64,000 nucleotides of DNA from assembly GCA_021044545.1 (NCBI GenBank), contig CP087990.1:1116001-1180000 (forward strand), read 5' to 3'. Under the pieces are notes generated by a model, which was not told where the DNA came from, searched no databases, and saw nothing but the letters and a program-made list of their open reading frames with translations. How positions within the stretch are numbered: the first letter of the stretch is position 1; each line of letters opens with the position of its first letter. The stretch comes from Comamonadaceae bacterium M7527. GTDB taxonomy: Bacteria; Pseudomonadota; Gammaproteobacteria; Burkholderiales; Burkholderiaceae_C. This document shows positions 17,973 through 26,617 of the stretch, one piece after another. The position numbers and the translations under genes were made by a program.

Positions 17973-19757
17973 TCAGTCCAGAAGGCCCACGGTTTCTAGG
18001 CCTTGTGCAGCCCGGCAGTCTATGGCCTCAAACTCATTGACAGCATTGATCTCTGTACCCATGGCGATATTGGTCACACGCTCCAAAATGCATTCGACCA
18101 CAACAGGCACCCGGTGCTCCCTTGCCATTGCTTGCGCCGTGCGTAAAGCACTTTGTACTTTTTCTGGGTCAGTCACACGTATGGCCTTGCAGCCCAAGCC
18201 TTCAACAACGGCCACATGGTCTACGCCATAGCCGCGCTGGGCATTGTCTTCATCCATGTTTTGGTTATCAAAAGCCAGTTGCACACAGTAGTCCATATCG
18301 AAGCCACGCTGACTTTGGCGAATCAGGCCGAGGTAGGCGTTGTTCACCAACACATGCACATAAGGCAGGTTGAACTGCGCGCCAACGGCCAACTCTTCCA
18401 ACATGAACTGAAAGTCATAGTCGCCAGACAAGGCCACGACGTTGGCGCTGGGGTCAGCCGCCACCACGCCCAGGGCAGCAGGCATGGTCCAACCCAATGG
18501 ACCAGCTTGGCCACAGTTGATCCAACGGCGAGGGCCGTATACATGCAAAAACTGGGCAGCTGCAATTTGACTCAAGCCAATGGTGGACACGTAAGTGGTG
18601 TCTTTGCCAAACACCGCGTTCATCTCTTCGTACACACGCATGGGTTTCATGGGCACTTCCGTGTAATGAGTCTTGCGCAACATGGTGCGTTTGCGCTCGG
18701 CGCAACGCTTGGCCCAATCTGAAAAGTTGGGCCACTGGCCCGCGGCTTTGCGCTGATTAACGCCATCTATCAATTGCGCAAGCGCAGAGCCTGCATCCGA
18801 CACGACGCCATAGTCGGGCTCAAACACGCGACCAATTTGAGTGGGTTCGATGTCTATGTGCACAAACTTTCGATTTCCCCTGTACACATCCACGGAGCCC
18901 GTATGACGGTTTGCCCAGCGGTTACCAATGCCCAACACAAAGTCGCTGGCCAACATGGATGCGTTGCCGTAGCGGTGACTTGTTTGCAAACCCACCATAC
19001 CTGCCATCAACGCGTGGTCATCAGGAATAGTGCCCCAGCCCATCAGCGTAGGAATGACTGGCACACCTGCAGCCTCGGCAAAGGCTTGCAACAAGGCACT
19101 GGCATCAGCATTGACAATGCCGCCACCAGCCACCAACAAAGGCTTTTCGCTGGCGGCCAGCATGTCCAGGACTTTACTGATTTGCTTTTGTGTGGCCTGC
19201 GGTTTGTAGGCCGGAAGCGGCTCGTAGGTATCGATGTCAAATTCAATCTCGCCCATTTGCACATCAAACGGCAGGTCAATCAACACCGGGCCAGGACGAC
19301 CAGATCGCATGAGATTGCAAGCCTGCTGAAACACACGCGGCACCAAGGCGCTTTCACGTACCGTCACAGCCCATTTGGTAACCGGCTTGGCAATGGCCTC
19401 TATGTCCACCGCCTGAAAGTCCTCTTTGTACAGCCGCGCCCTAGGTGCCTGACCAGTGATGCACAAAATTGGAATGGAGTCCGCTTGCGCTGAGTACAGA
19501 CCTGTAATCATGTCAGTGCCTGCCGGGCCTGAGGTGCCAATGCACACCCCAATGTTGCCCGCCTTGGCCCGGGTATAGCCCTCAGCCATATGTGATGCAG
19601 CCTCGACATGTCGCGCCAGCACATGGCTGATACTTGCACGCTTTTTCAGCGCTGCATAAAACGGATTGATAGCGGCACCGGGCACGCCAAACGCTTGCAA
19701 CAAACCCTCTTTTTCAAGCACGCACACAGCCGCCTCAGCAGCAGTCATTTTTGTCAT
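17973..19757 (-). CDS. gcl: glyoxylate carboligase (tartronate-semialdehyde synthase)
   Basis: 594 aa thiamine-diphosphate enzyme joining two glyoxylates to tartronate semialdehyde and CO2. The ThDP domain opens FGVPGAAINPFY, where Val replaces the usual catalytic Glu, a hallmark of Gcl. The C-terminal ThDP motif reads GDYDFQFMLEELAVGAQFN. Length is that of E. coli Gcl (593). Start MTKMTAAEA at 19757 has GGAG upstream. It is first in the gcl-hyi-glxR-glycerate kinase run and divergent from a LysR gene whose palindrome lies between them, so it is probably induced by that regulator. Confidence 0.95.
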   Translation of the reverse strand: MTKMTAAEAAVCVLEKEGLLQAFGVPGAAINPFYAALKKRASISHVLARHVEAASHMAEGYTRAKAGNIGVCIGTSGPAGTDMITGLYSAQADSIPILCITGQAPRARLYKEDFQAVDIEAIAKPVTKWAVTVRESALVPRVFQQACNLMRSGRPGPVLIDLPFDVQMGEIEFDIDTYEPLPAYKPQATQKQISKVLDMLAASEKPLLVAGGGIVNADASALLQAFAEAAGVPVIPTLMGWGTIPDDHALMAGMVGLQTSHRYGNASMLASDFVLGIGNRWANRHTGSVDVYRGNRKFVHIDIEPTQIGRVFEPDYGVVSDAGSALAQLIDGVNQRKAAGQWPNFSDWAKRCAERKRTMLRKTHYTEVPMKPMRVYEEMNAVFGKDTTYVSTIGLSQIAAAQFLHVYGPRRWINCGQAGPLGWTMPAALGVVAADPSANVVALSGDYDFQFMLEELAVGAQFNLPYVHVLVNNAYLGLIRQSQRGFDMDYCVQLAFDNQNMDEDNAQRGYGVDHVAVVEGLGCKAIRVTDPEKVQSALRTAQAMAREHRVPVVVECILERVTNIAMGTEINAVNEFEAIDCRAAQGLETVGLLD

Positions 19758-19870
19758 GTCTCCAACTCCTCTATCCACTCATTGATGAAACACTGGCGAC
19801 CTTGCCAGAGGCCATGTGTTGCACTGTATTAGTCGATAAATAATTTGTGAATAGTCAGATTGGTACTTTT

Positions 19871-19893
19871 ATTACATACTTAAAATATGTAAT
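19871..19893. promoter_or_regulatory. LysR-type operator palindrome between gcl and lysR
   Basis: ATTACATA (19871-19878) and TATGTAAT (19886-19893) form a perfect 8-bp inverted repeat with a 7-base AT-rich spacer, containing a T-N11-A type core. It is 23 bases before the lysR ATG and about 115 before the gcl start, so it suits negative autoregulation of lysR and activation of gcl. Confidence 0.6.
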
Positions 19894-19915
19894 CATCCGA
19901 TTTTGGAGGTTGGCC

Positions 19916-20826
19916 ATGGACAAATTTAAAGAGGTTGAAGCCTTTGTTCGCATCATGGATCACGGCTCTATTGCTGCAGCTGCCGTACATGCAGGTGTAA
20001 CGCCAGTGATGATGGGCAGACGCCTGGATGCCCTGGAAAAGCGTCTCAATACCCAATTGATACTGCGCTCTACGCGCAGCCTCACATTGACCGAGCACGG
20101 CACCAGTTTTCTAGACGAGTGCAAGCGTTTGCTGCAGGAGTGGGCACAAGCTGAAGCCAGTGTCAGCGCCAAACGCTATGAGGCCAGTGGCCACCTCATT
20201 GTGTCTGCGCCTGCCGCGTTCGGGCGCTTACATGTGGCACCTCATGCTTCACGGTTCATCAAAGCTCATCCAACGTCAAAGTGTCATTCAACCTAACTGA
20301 TCGCGTGGTCGATGTCGTGCGAGAAGGCTACGATGTAGGCATACGTATAGGTGGGCAAATAGACCCCAACTTTGTAGCCATCAAGCTGGCCACCAACCGG
20401 CGTGTGGTGTGTGGCACACCGCGCTACTTTAAAAAATATGGCAAGCCCAAAACCCTGAAAGACCTGAGCGCGCACAACTGCCTGGCGTTTAACTTGCAAG
20501 GCGGCCAGCAACGTGGCTGGTACTTCCAGCATGATGACAGGCCTGTGACCATCAAAGTAGAGGGCAGTATGGACTGCAACGACGGTGAGTTGCTACACCG
20601 CTGGGTAAGCGAAGGCTTGGGACTTGGCTGGCGCTCGACCTGGGAAATTCAAGGCCAGCTTGAGCGTGGCGAACTGGTAACCGTGCTAGACGACTATGCT
20701 CTTCCAGCCTACGACATACTCGCGGTTTACCCGCAACAGCGTCACCTCACCGCGAAGGTGCGGTACTTTATTGACCATCTAAAAAAAACCTATGCCCAGC
20801 CAAGGTACTGGCACAAAACCAACTAG
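19916..20826 (+). pseudogene. LysR-family regulator of the gcl operon, interrupted by a one-base deletion frameshift
   Basis: The N-terminal winged helix-turn-helix (MDKFKEVEAFVRIMDHGSIA, then LDALEKRLNTQLILRSTR) is in the first frame from ATG 19916, preceded by GGAGG. That frame ends at 20294-20296 shortly after FIKAHP. The LysR substrate domain (DRVVDVVREGYDVGIRIG to LKKTYAQPRYW) runs in the next frame to 20826. One extra C in the CC at 20270-20271 gives FIKAHPNVKVSFNLTDR, a normal LysR sequence, and a 303-aa protein. It resembles the DNA-binding/effector layout of gcl- or purine-linked LysR proteins; its effector is unknown. Confidence 0.85.
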
Positions 20827-20853
20827 GTCTGTTTTTTATACGCGCACAACACC

Positions 20854-22265
20854 ATGACAACACTTTTGATACGCAACGCCCAAGCCATGGCCTGCATGGA
20901 CGACCAACACACAGAGTTGACCAACGCCTGCGTGTTTATAAAAGACGGCATCATCACGCACATAGGCCAATCCTGTGATGTACCAGCGCAAGCCGACACT
21001 GTTATCGACGCCAGCCAACACGTGGTGGTGCCAGGACTGATCAATACCCACCACCACATGTACCAAAGCCTCACCAAGGCGATACCGCAGGTGCAAAACG
21101 CAGAGTTGTTCTCTTGGCTGCAGGGCTTGTACCCCATTTGGGCGGGCTTGACACCCGAGATGGTGCAAGTCTCTACACAAGTGGCCATGGCAGAGTTGAT
21201 GCTGTCTGGCTGCACCACCAGCTCAGACCACTTGTACCTGTACCCCAACGGCGTGCGCTTGGACGACAGCATGAAGCCGCCCACACCATGGGCATGCGCT
21301 TTGTTGCCACACGCGGCAGCATGAGTGTGGGGCAGAGCGCCGGAGGCTTGCCGCCAGACCAGGTGGTAGAGCGCGAAGACGCCATTCTGAAAGACACCCA
21401 GCGCCTGATTGAGACGTATCACGATCGCTCCTTTGGAGCCATGGTCAACGTGGCCGTAGCGCCTTGCTCGCCATTTTCAGTGAGCCGCGACCTCATGAAA
21501 ACCTCAGCCGAGTTGGCCCGCAGCCTAGGCGCACGCTTGCACACGCACTTGGCCGAAAACGACCATGACATAGCCTACAGCCTAGAGAAGTTCAATTGCA
21601 CACCCGCGCAATACGCCCAAGACCTAGGCTGGTTGGGGTCTGACGTATGGCACGCCCACTGCGTCAAACTAGACGACGACGGTATCTCACTGTTTGCCGC
21701 CAGCAAAACCGGCGTGGCCCACTGCCCTTGCAGCAACATGCGCTTGGCGTCTGGCATTGCCCCCATTCGCCGCATGCTAGATGCCGGTGTGCCCGTAGGC
21801 TTGGGCGTAGACGGCAGCGCCAGCAATGATGCGGCACACCTGCTCAATGAAGCCAGGCAGGCCATGCTGTTGGCCCGCGTAGGGCGCGCCATGGCAGCAC
21901 CAGAGCAACGCGATGGCCGCAGCTTCTTTGGCTGCGATCTGGGACCTGGCGACATGACGCCACGCGATGCCTTGCGCCTGGCCACTCGTGGCAGCGCCCA
22001 AGTACTGGGCCGATCCCACGACATTGGTCAGATACGCGTGGGCATGTGCGCCGACCTTGCTTTGTACAAACTAAACACCTTGGCCATGGCCGGCGGTGCC
22101 GTGCACGACCCCGTGGGTGCGCTCATGCTGTGCGCCAGTGCGCAAGTGGACGCGCTGGTGATCAACGGCACGGTCAAAATAAAAGACGGACAACTGCTGG
22201 GCATCAACTTGCCCAAACTAATTGCCCGTCACAACCAACTGGCTATACAGTTGGCCAACGCTTAA
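20854..22265 (+). pseudogene. 8-oxoguanine deaminase, interrupted by a one-base deletion frameshift
   Basis: Amidohydrolase of the cytosine-deaminase/TrzA-like group. Start MTTLLIRNAQAMACMDD; metal motif NTHHHMYQSLTKAIPQVQNA is the signature of Pseudomonas 8-oxoguanine deaminase, followed by HTHLAEND, WHAHCVKL and GVDGSASND. It would make urate from 8-oxoguanine, feeding PuuD. The first frame stops at 21322-21324 (spurious MKPPTPWACALLPHAAA). The rest continues one frame over to 22265. One base inserted near 21272 gives DDSIEAAHTMGMRF. Joined length about 470 aa. It ends five bases from the convergent puuD stop. Confidence 0.85.
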
Positions 22266-22270
22266 CGCGC

Positions 22271-23485
22271 TTACTCGGTTGGTGCACCGGCCTTGAACCA
22301 ACGGCCAACCAACTCGCGCTCGTCATCAGTAATGCCGGTTGAATTGTTCATGGGCATGGCCCTGGTCACTACAACTTGCTGGTAAACACCCTGGGCATGT
22401 GTGGCAATGTCTGACGCGTTGTCCAAACGCACGCCTTTCATTTGCATGGCTTCGCCGTGACACAACACGCAGCGCTGGTCCATCACAGCTTTGACTTGGG
22501 CATAACTCACGGGCAGCTCAGCTTGAGCTTGTTGCGCTGCTGAAAGCGCAGCTTTGGGCGCTGGCGCCATGGCCACAATCAAGCCAACGATTAAGGCCAC
22601 GCCCACCAAGGCGTAAGGCATGGGGTTTGCGTTACGGCCCAGCTTAAAGCCATGGCGCATAACAAAGAACTGACGAATCAATGCACCCGCCGTCATCATC
22701 ACCACCAACACCAGCCAGTTGTACTCGTGGGTGTAAGTAAAGCTGTAGTGATTGCTCAGCATGGCAAACAGCACAGGCAAGGTGAAGTAGGTGTTGTGCA
22801 CGCTTCGTTGCTTGCCGCGCTTACCGTGTATGGGGTCAACCGGTTCGCCTAAGCCCATGGCTTTCACCATTTTGCGTTGGCCAGGAATGATCCAGAAAAA
22901 CACGTTGGCACTCATGGCCGTGCCAATCATGGCACCCATTAGCAGGAACGCGGCGCGCCCAGCAAACAACTGCGTGGACAACCAACTGGCAAACACAATG
23001 GCGGCAAATACAAACAAGCCCACCCACTTGTCGCCGCCGTCTTTGGCACCCACGGTGCGACACAGCGCGTCGTACACAAACCAAAAACCGAATAAGAAGG
23101 CCAGTGCAACCACCACTGCCTCGCCTTGCGACCAGGCCACAAGGTTGGGGTCCACCATATAGGTTTGCGCTTGCCACAGGTAAGACACACAAAACAACGC
23201 AAAGCCTGTGAGCCAAGTGGTGTAGCTCTCCCAGTAAAACCAGTGCAAGTGGGTGTGCACTTTTTTAGGTGCTGTGAGGTATTTCTGCGGGTTGTAAAAA
23301 CCACCACCATGCACGGCCCACATGGCACCACCCACACCTTTTTCTAGCAAGTCTGGTGACTCTGGCTTGATGAGGTTGTTGTCTAAAAAGACAAAGTAGA
23401 AAGATGAACCCACCCATGCAATGGCGGTGATGACGTGCAGCCAGCGAATGAGCAAATTGGCCCAGTCAAATAAATACGCTTCCAT
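22271..23485 (-). CDS. puuD: urate oxidase (urate hydroxylase) PuuD, membrane-bound with cytochrome c domain
   Basis: 404 aa. The N-terminal two thirds have about eight membrane helices (DWANLLIRWLHVITAIAWVG opens the first), matching PuuD (DUF989). A C-terminal cytochrome c domain holds one haem motif CVLCH (residues 339-343) and a likely axial Met in RAMPMNNST. PuuD oxidises urate to 5-hydroxyisourate and passes electrons to the respiratory chain rather than making peroxide. No xanthine dehydrogenase, HIU hydrolase or OHCU decarboxylase is in the window, so the rest of the ureide route must lie elsewhere. Confidence 0.92.
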   Translation of the reverse strand: MEAYLFDWANLLIRWLHVITAIAWVGSSFYFVFLDNNLIKPESPDLLEKGVGGAMWAVHGGGFYNPQKYLTAPKKVHTHLHWFYWESYTTWLTGFALFCVSYLWQAQTYMVDPNLVAWSQGEAVVVALAFLFGFWFVYDALCRTVGAKDGGDKWVGLFVFAAIVFASWLSTQLFAGRAAFLLMGAMIGTAMSANVFFWIIPGQRKMVKAMGLGEPVDPIHGKRGKQRSVHNTYFTLPVLFAMLSNHYSFTYTHEYNWLVLVVMMTAGALIRQFFVMRHGFKLGRNANPMPYALVGVALIVGLIVAMAPAPKAALSAAQQAQAELPVSYAQVKAVMDQRCVLCHGEAMQMKGVRLDNASDIATHAQGVYQQVVVTRAMPMNNSTGITDDERELVGRWFKAGAPTE

Positions 23486-23621
23486 GTCTGTTGCCTCGAA
23501 TACGACGGCCCGCGTCGCGATGTTGTATCAAGCTCACCACTGCGGGCGCTGTGAGCCTATTCGAGGTCGCGAACCGGCGTAGATGACAAATCCACGCGTG
23601 CACCGCTGCGACCAGAGAAAA

Positions 23622-23631
23622 TTGTATACAA
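23622..23631. promoter_or_regulatory. TTGTATACAA palindrome, candidate GntR-type operator upstream of puuD
   Basis: A perfect 10-bp palindrome, flanked by A/T (AAAATTGTATACAAAATTT), 136 bases before the puuD start. The pattern fits FCD-type GntR regulators, several of which control purine or acid catabolism. No gntR gene is in the window. Inference from sequence only. Confidence 0.4.
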
Positions 23632-23894
23632 AATTTCAAAACGAGGCAATCAACCTAGGCGCGACACTGGCGGCGAAGCTGGCAAATGCGCACGCGCACA
23701 AACACTAGGCCGGCTCGTGACGCCTTGCAAGCCGCCCATTTCAGTCGTGATGAACCTGCGCACCTGATGGCGCGTGGCGCGTGTTTGGCCGCCCAGCAGC
23801 ACGACAAATCGCCGGCCTTGAACTGAGTCCATGGGCTGTCACTCGCAGCTGCTAACGCGGAAGTCATGCGCGCTTGACGCTGCCCACTACAGTT

Positions 23895-23922
23895 TTGTAG
23901 CTCTTTAAAGCTCATTTATATT
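23895..23922 (+). promoter_or_regulatory. putative sigma-70 promoter of the monooxygenase-amidase-acylase cassette
   Basis: TTGTAG (23895-23900), 16-base spacer, TATATT (23917-23922), about 57 bases before the ATG at 23979. A good Shine-Dalgarno AAGGGGG (about 23967-23973) precedes that ATG. Confidence 0.4.
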
Positions 23923-23978
23923 GACTGAATCCAATTTATGTAACACGATTAGTAGCAAAACAAATCAAGGGGGAAATC

Positions 23979-26600
23979 ATGAGCATAAGTTTTGACGCAC
24001 TTCATCAGCACGCACAGTCGCTAGACCAACGAACCCGGCGCGACACCACCACCCCGGCGGTTGACCCCGAAACCGGTCTGGCCATCCAGTCAATCGACGA
24101 CATCTTGGCGGAAGCCAACGCATTTCACTTCATCGATAACCCTGGCGTGCAGTACGCCCAGTTGCTGGCCACAGAGGACACCGATCTGAAACGCTCACCA
24201 CTCACCGCTTCGGGTGGCCCCATCGACTGGAAGGGGCACCCCGCACCGCGCGTGGCCGTGATTGGTGGCGGCGTCTCCGGCCTTTACACGGCTTGGCAAC
24301 TGGCCAAAGCGGGGCTGCTGGTTAACCTTTACGAAGCGGGGCCCGCGCCGGTGGTTGGCGAAACCATCAACGGCGCCGGTCGCCTCAAAGCCACCATCTT
24401 GCGCGACGGCAACAAGGCATCGTTGGTGGAATACGGCGCCATGCGGTTTCCCAGTACGTCTTATTTGTACTGGAGCTATCAAAAGAAAATCTTGGGTCTA
24501 ACCGGCAGCGAAACCTTTACTGCCTTTCCCAACCCAGGCAGAGTGCCCACGCTGTTTCGTGGCAACGGCAAAACCAGCGATGTCTTAGCCGGGGTGTGGC
24601 ACACCCAAGGCGTCAGCGTCAATATCCCTGAGCCTTATGCCTCACTGGCCCAACGCCACATCGAGAGTTTCATTCAGTACCACCCACCCGGCGTTGCCGA
24701 CACCGCTGCCGTGATCAGAGACTTGGTTAAACAACCACCATCTGCCACCACCCAAGACCGTATCAAAGCCTTTTGGCAAGCCGCCATCCACGACATCGGC
24801 CATTTAAGTTACCGCGACTTTCTCTCGGTACGCGGCGGCTACAGCAACGACGACATTGAAATCATTGGTTATATTGGCTTTGGCACCGGCGGCTTTGCCC
24901 CGCTTTTTCAGGTTTGCGCGCTGGAGATGATGCGCCTGACTATTTGGGACTACAGCGCCGAGTTTGCCAATCCACGCCAATACGAGTTCGCGCAACAACT
25001 CGCCACCACCGCGCAAAGCCACGGGGTACACATCTACTACAACACCCCGGTGGCGGGCATCGCCTACAGCACTCGGGCCGACCAGTACGTGCCTCTGGTG
25101 GACACCGCCCCTGGCACACCCGGCATAGGCAATCGCGCCGACTTTTTGGTGCTCTCCATGAGCCATAAAGCCGCGCAACGCTTGCTGCAAGGCAGCCAAG
25201 CAGCGGCGGCCCGGGTGCCCAACTTTGCCAGCTTGGTGCCACAGGCGATTTTCCCTCTTTACGACACCCAGCACACCGCCTTTGAAAGCGATATCAAACG
25301 CGACCTTGAAGCACAAATCGGCATCGGCGCAGTCAAGATATTTCAAACGGTTGCCGGGCCTACGCGTAATGCGCAGGGCAACGGACCACTGACCGCCTAC
25401 GCTTCGCTGGATACCCAAACCCCATTCGACAAACGCATTCGCTCCGCCTTTGGCGCGTTATCGCCAAGCGCCAACAGCCCCATTGGCGTGAGCTATATGC
25501 TGCCGCTGTCAGGCTCGGCGTTTGCCACACAAACCTATACCGCTGCATTGCACTACGCGTGGCAAGACAACGCACAGGCCATTTATGACAAGGTGCTGGC
25601 GCGTGACAACGCCGTACACCAAAGCCTTAGCACCACCGGTTTCTACCACGGCCAACGCACCGAGGCCAACGGCGTGGCCACCGCGGTACTGCAGGCCTAT
25701 GCGCCGCGCTATGAACAGGCGCGCGTCAGCGCCGAGGTTGTGGGTAACCCCTTGTTTGGGCACACCTTTAACTTCATCTCTTACCTACCAGGCAGCTCAT
25801 CCGACGAAGGCTACTTCTCTATCGTGTACTGGAACCACGTGCCTTATGTTTGGACGGGCTTTAAGCTCGATAACGTTGGCTGCGGGGCCTTTCTAACGCA
25901 ATCCTTTCAAACCGTCTCCAGCGCGTCGATCAACAGCACGCTGTGGGACAAAGCCTCAGTTAAGGGCAGTCAGGTCCATCCGAGCATGAAAAAGCTGTAC
26001 TTCACTGGCTGCTCCGTGAGCAACTACGGCGGCTGGGTTGAAGGGGCGATGCAATCCGCGATCAACGCCATGACGGCCATCACCAAAGAAGCCGCTGTGA
26101 TGCGCCTTGGCACCACCGCGCCATGCAACGCGGCCATGCTGTCACAGGTACTCGATAGCGCTCCCAAGGCCATTACCTACGGTAACTCGCCATTCATAGG
26201 TTTTACCGTTGGCACACGCACGCCCCTAGAAGCCACGGCGCCCCGTTCGCTTTACGTGCAATCTGGAGAGGCCATTGACAAGCTCGGCTTTGACGCCACC
26301 GACGCAGTCGGTGGCAACGGCGGCGGGGTATACCCCAACATCAGCCTCGATAACCTCCAGTCAATCGTCGCGGTTTTTGGCATGTACACCGGAGGAAAAG
26401 AACCAGAACCCTCCTTGTCCTCGCTTACGTTCACGTACCGCGATGGAAGCCATCAAACATTTGGGCATAAACGTCTTTTCCAACAGACCGAGTCCATCAC
26501 CATCAACCTCGATGACTACGGACCCAACGCCCGCATCCACGCCATGAACGTGTGGACCAAAGGTTGGCTGGTTAACGGCGTGAATTTTGCAATCCACTGA
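23979..26600 (+). CDS. flavin L-amino-acid 2-monooxygenase (tryptophan/phenylalanine type) with C-terminal jacalin-like lectin domain
   Basis: 873 aa. FAD Rossmann motif VIGGGVSGL at residues 94-102. EYGAMRFPS (Arg156) matches the substrate-carboxylate arginine of tryptophan 2-monooxygenase, IGYIGFGTGGFAPLFQ matches its mid-domain, and LYFTGCSVSNYGGWVEGAMQ (about 673-692) the C-terminal FAD contact. Such enzymes oxidise and decarboxylate an amino acid to its amide plus CO2. The core (about 735 aa) is nearer the size of phenylalanine 2-monooxygenase proenzyme than IaaM (about 557). Residues about 741-873 add a jacalin-type beta-prism pattern: LYVQSGEAIDKLGFD, VGGNGGG, SIVAVFGMYTGG and LTFTYRDGSHQTFG. 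No signal peptide is evident. The next gene is an amidase, as in iaaM-iaaH or davB-davA pairs. The substrate (Phe, Trp or Lys) is not decided by the sequence. Confidence 0.8.
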   Translation: MSISFDALHQHAQSLDQRTRRDTTTPAVDPETGLAIQSIDDILAEANAFHFIDNPGVQYAQLLATEDTDLKRSPLTASGGPIDWKGHPAPRVAVIGGGVSGLYTAWQLAKAGLLVNLYEAGPAPVVGETINGAGRLKATILRDGNKASLVEYGAMRFPSTSYLYWSYQKKILGLTGSETFTAFPNPGRVPTLFRGNGKTSDVLAGVWHTQGVSVNIPEPYASLAQRHIESFIQYHPPGVADTAAVIRDLVKQPPSATTQDRIKAFWQAAIHDIGHLSYRDFLSVRGGYSNDDIEIIGYIGFGTGGFAPLFQVCALEMMRLTIWDYSAEFANPRQYEFAQQLATTAQSHGVHIYYNTPVAGIAYSTRADQYVPLVDTAPGTPGIGNRADFLVLSMSHKAAQRLLQGSQAAAARVPNFASLVPQAIFPLYDTQHTAFESDIKRDLEAQIGIGAVKIFQTVAGPTRNAQGNGPLTAYASLDTQTPFDKRIRSAFGALSPSANSPIGVSYMLPLSGSAFATQTYTAALHYAWQDNAQAIYDKVLARDNAVHQSLSTTGFYHGQRTEANGVATAVLQAYAPRYEQARVSAEVVGNPLFGHTFNFISYLPGSSSDEGYFSIVYWNHVPYVWTGFKLDNVGCGAFLTQSFQTVSSASINSTLWDKASVKGSQVHPSMKKLYFTGCSVSNYGGWVEGAMQSAINAMTAITKEAAVMRLGTTAPCNAAMLSQVLDSAPKAITYGNSPFIGFTVGTRTPLEATAPRSLYVQSGEAIDKLGFDATDAVGGNGGGVYPNISLDNLQSIVAVFGMYTGGKEPEPSLSSLTFTYRDGSHQTFGHKRLFQQTESITINLDDYGPNARIHAMNVWTKGWLVNGVNFAIH

Positions 26601-26617
26601 GCACAAAGGAGTCCACG

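Larger units (their letters stand above)
23486..23978. other. 493-bp intergenic region between divergent puuD and the monooxygenase gene
   Basis: No convincing gene. It must hold promoters for puuD (leftward) and the 24-30.6 kb cassette (rightward). I see the palindrome TTGTATACAA near the puuD side and a sigma-70-like promoter near the other. The middle (about 23650-23880) carries short minus-strand readings rich in Arg and Cys that look like noise. Base composition shifts to AT-rich in the last 80 bases before 23979. Confidence 0.6.

Noticed and set aside
7584..22265. True degenerative inactivation of the purine block
   Set aside because: Four lesions fall there, but domains are otherwise fully intact and the same kind of lesion hits essential coaBC, so a sequence-error origin is favoured.
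23655..23915. 86-aa minus-strand ORF in the puuD upstream gap
   Set aside because: No start context, Cys/Arg/Trp-rich noise, and a competing frame across the same bases.
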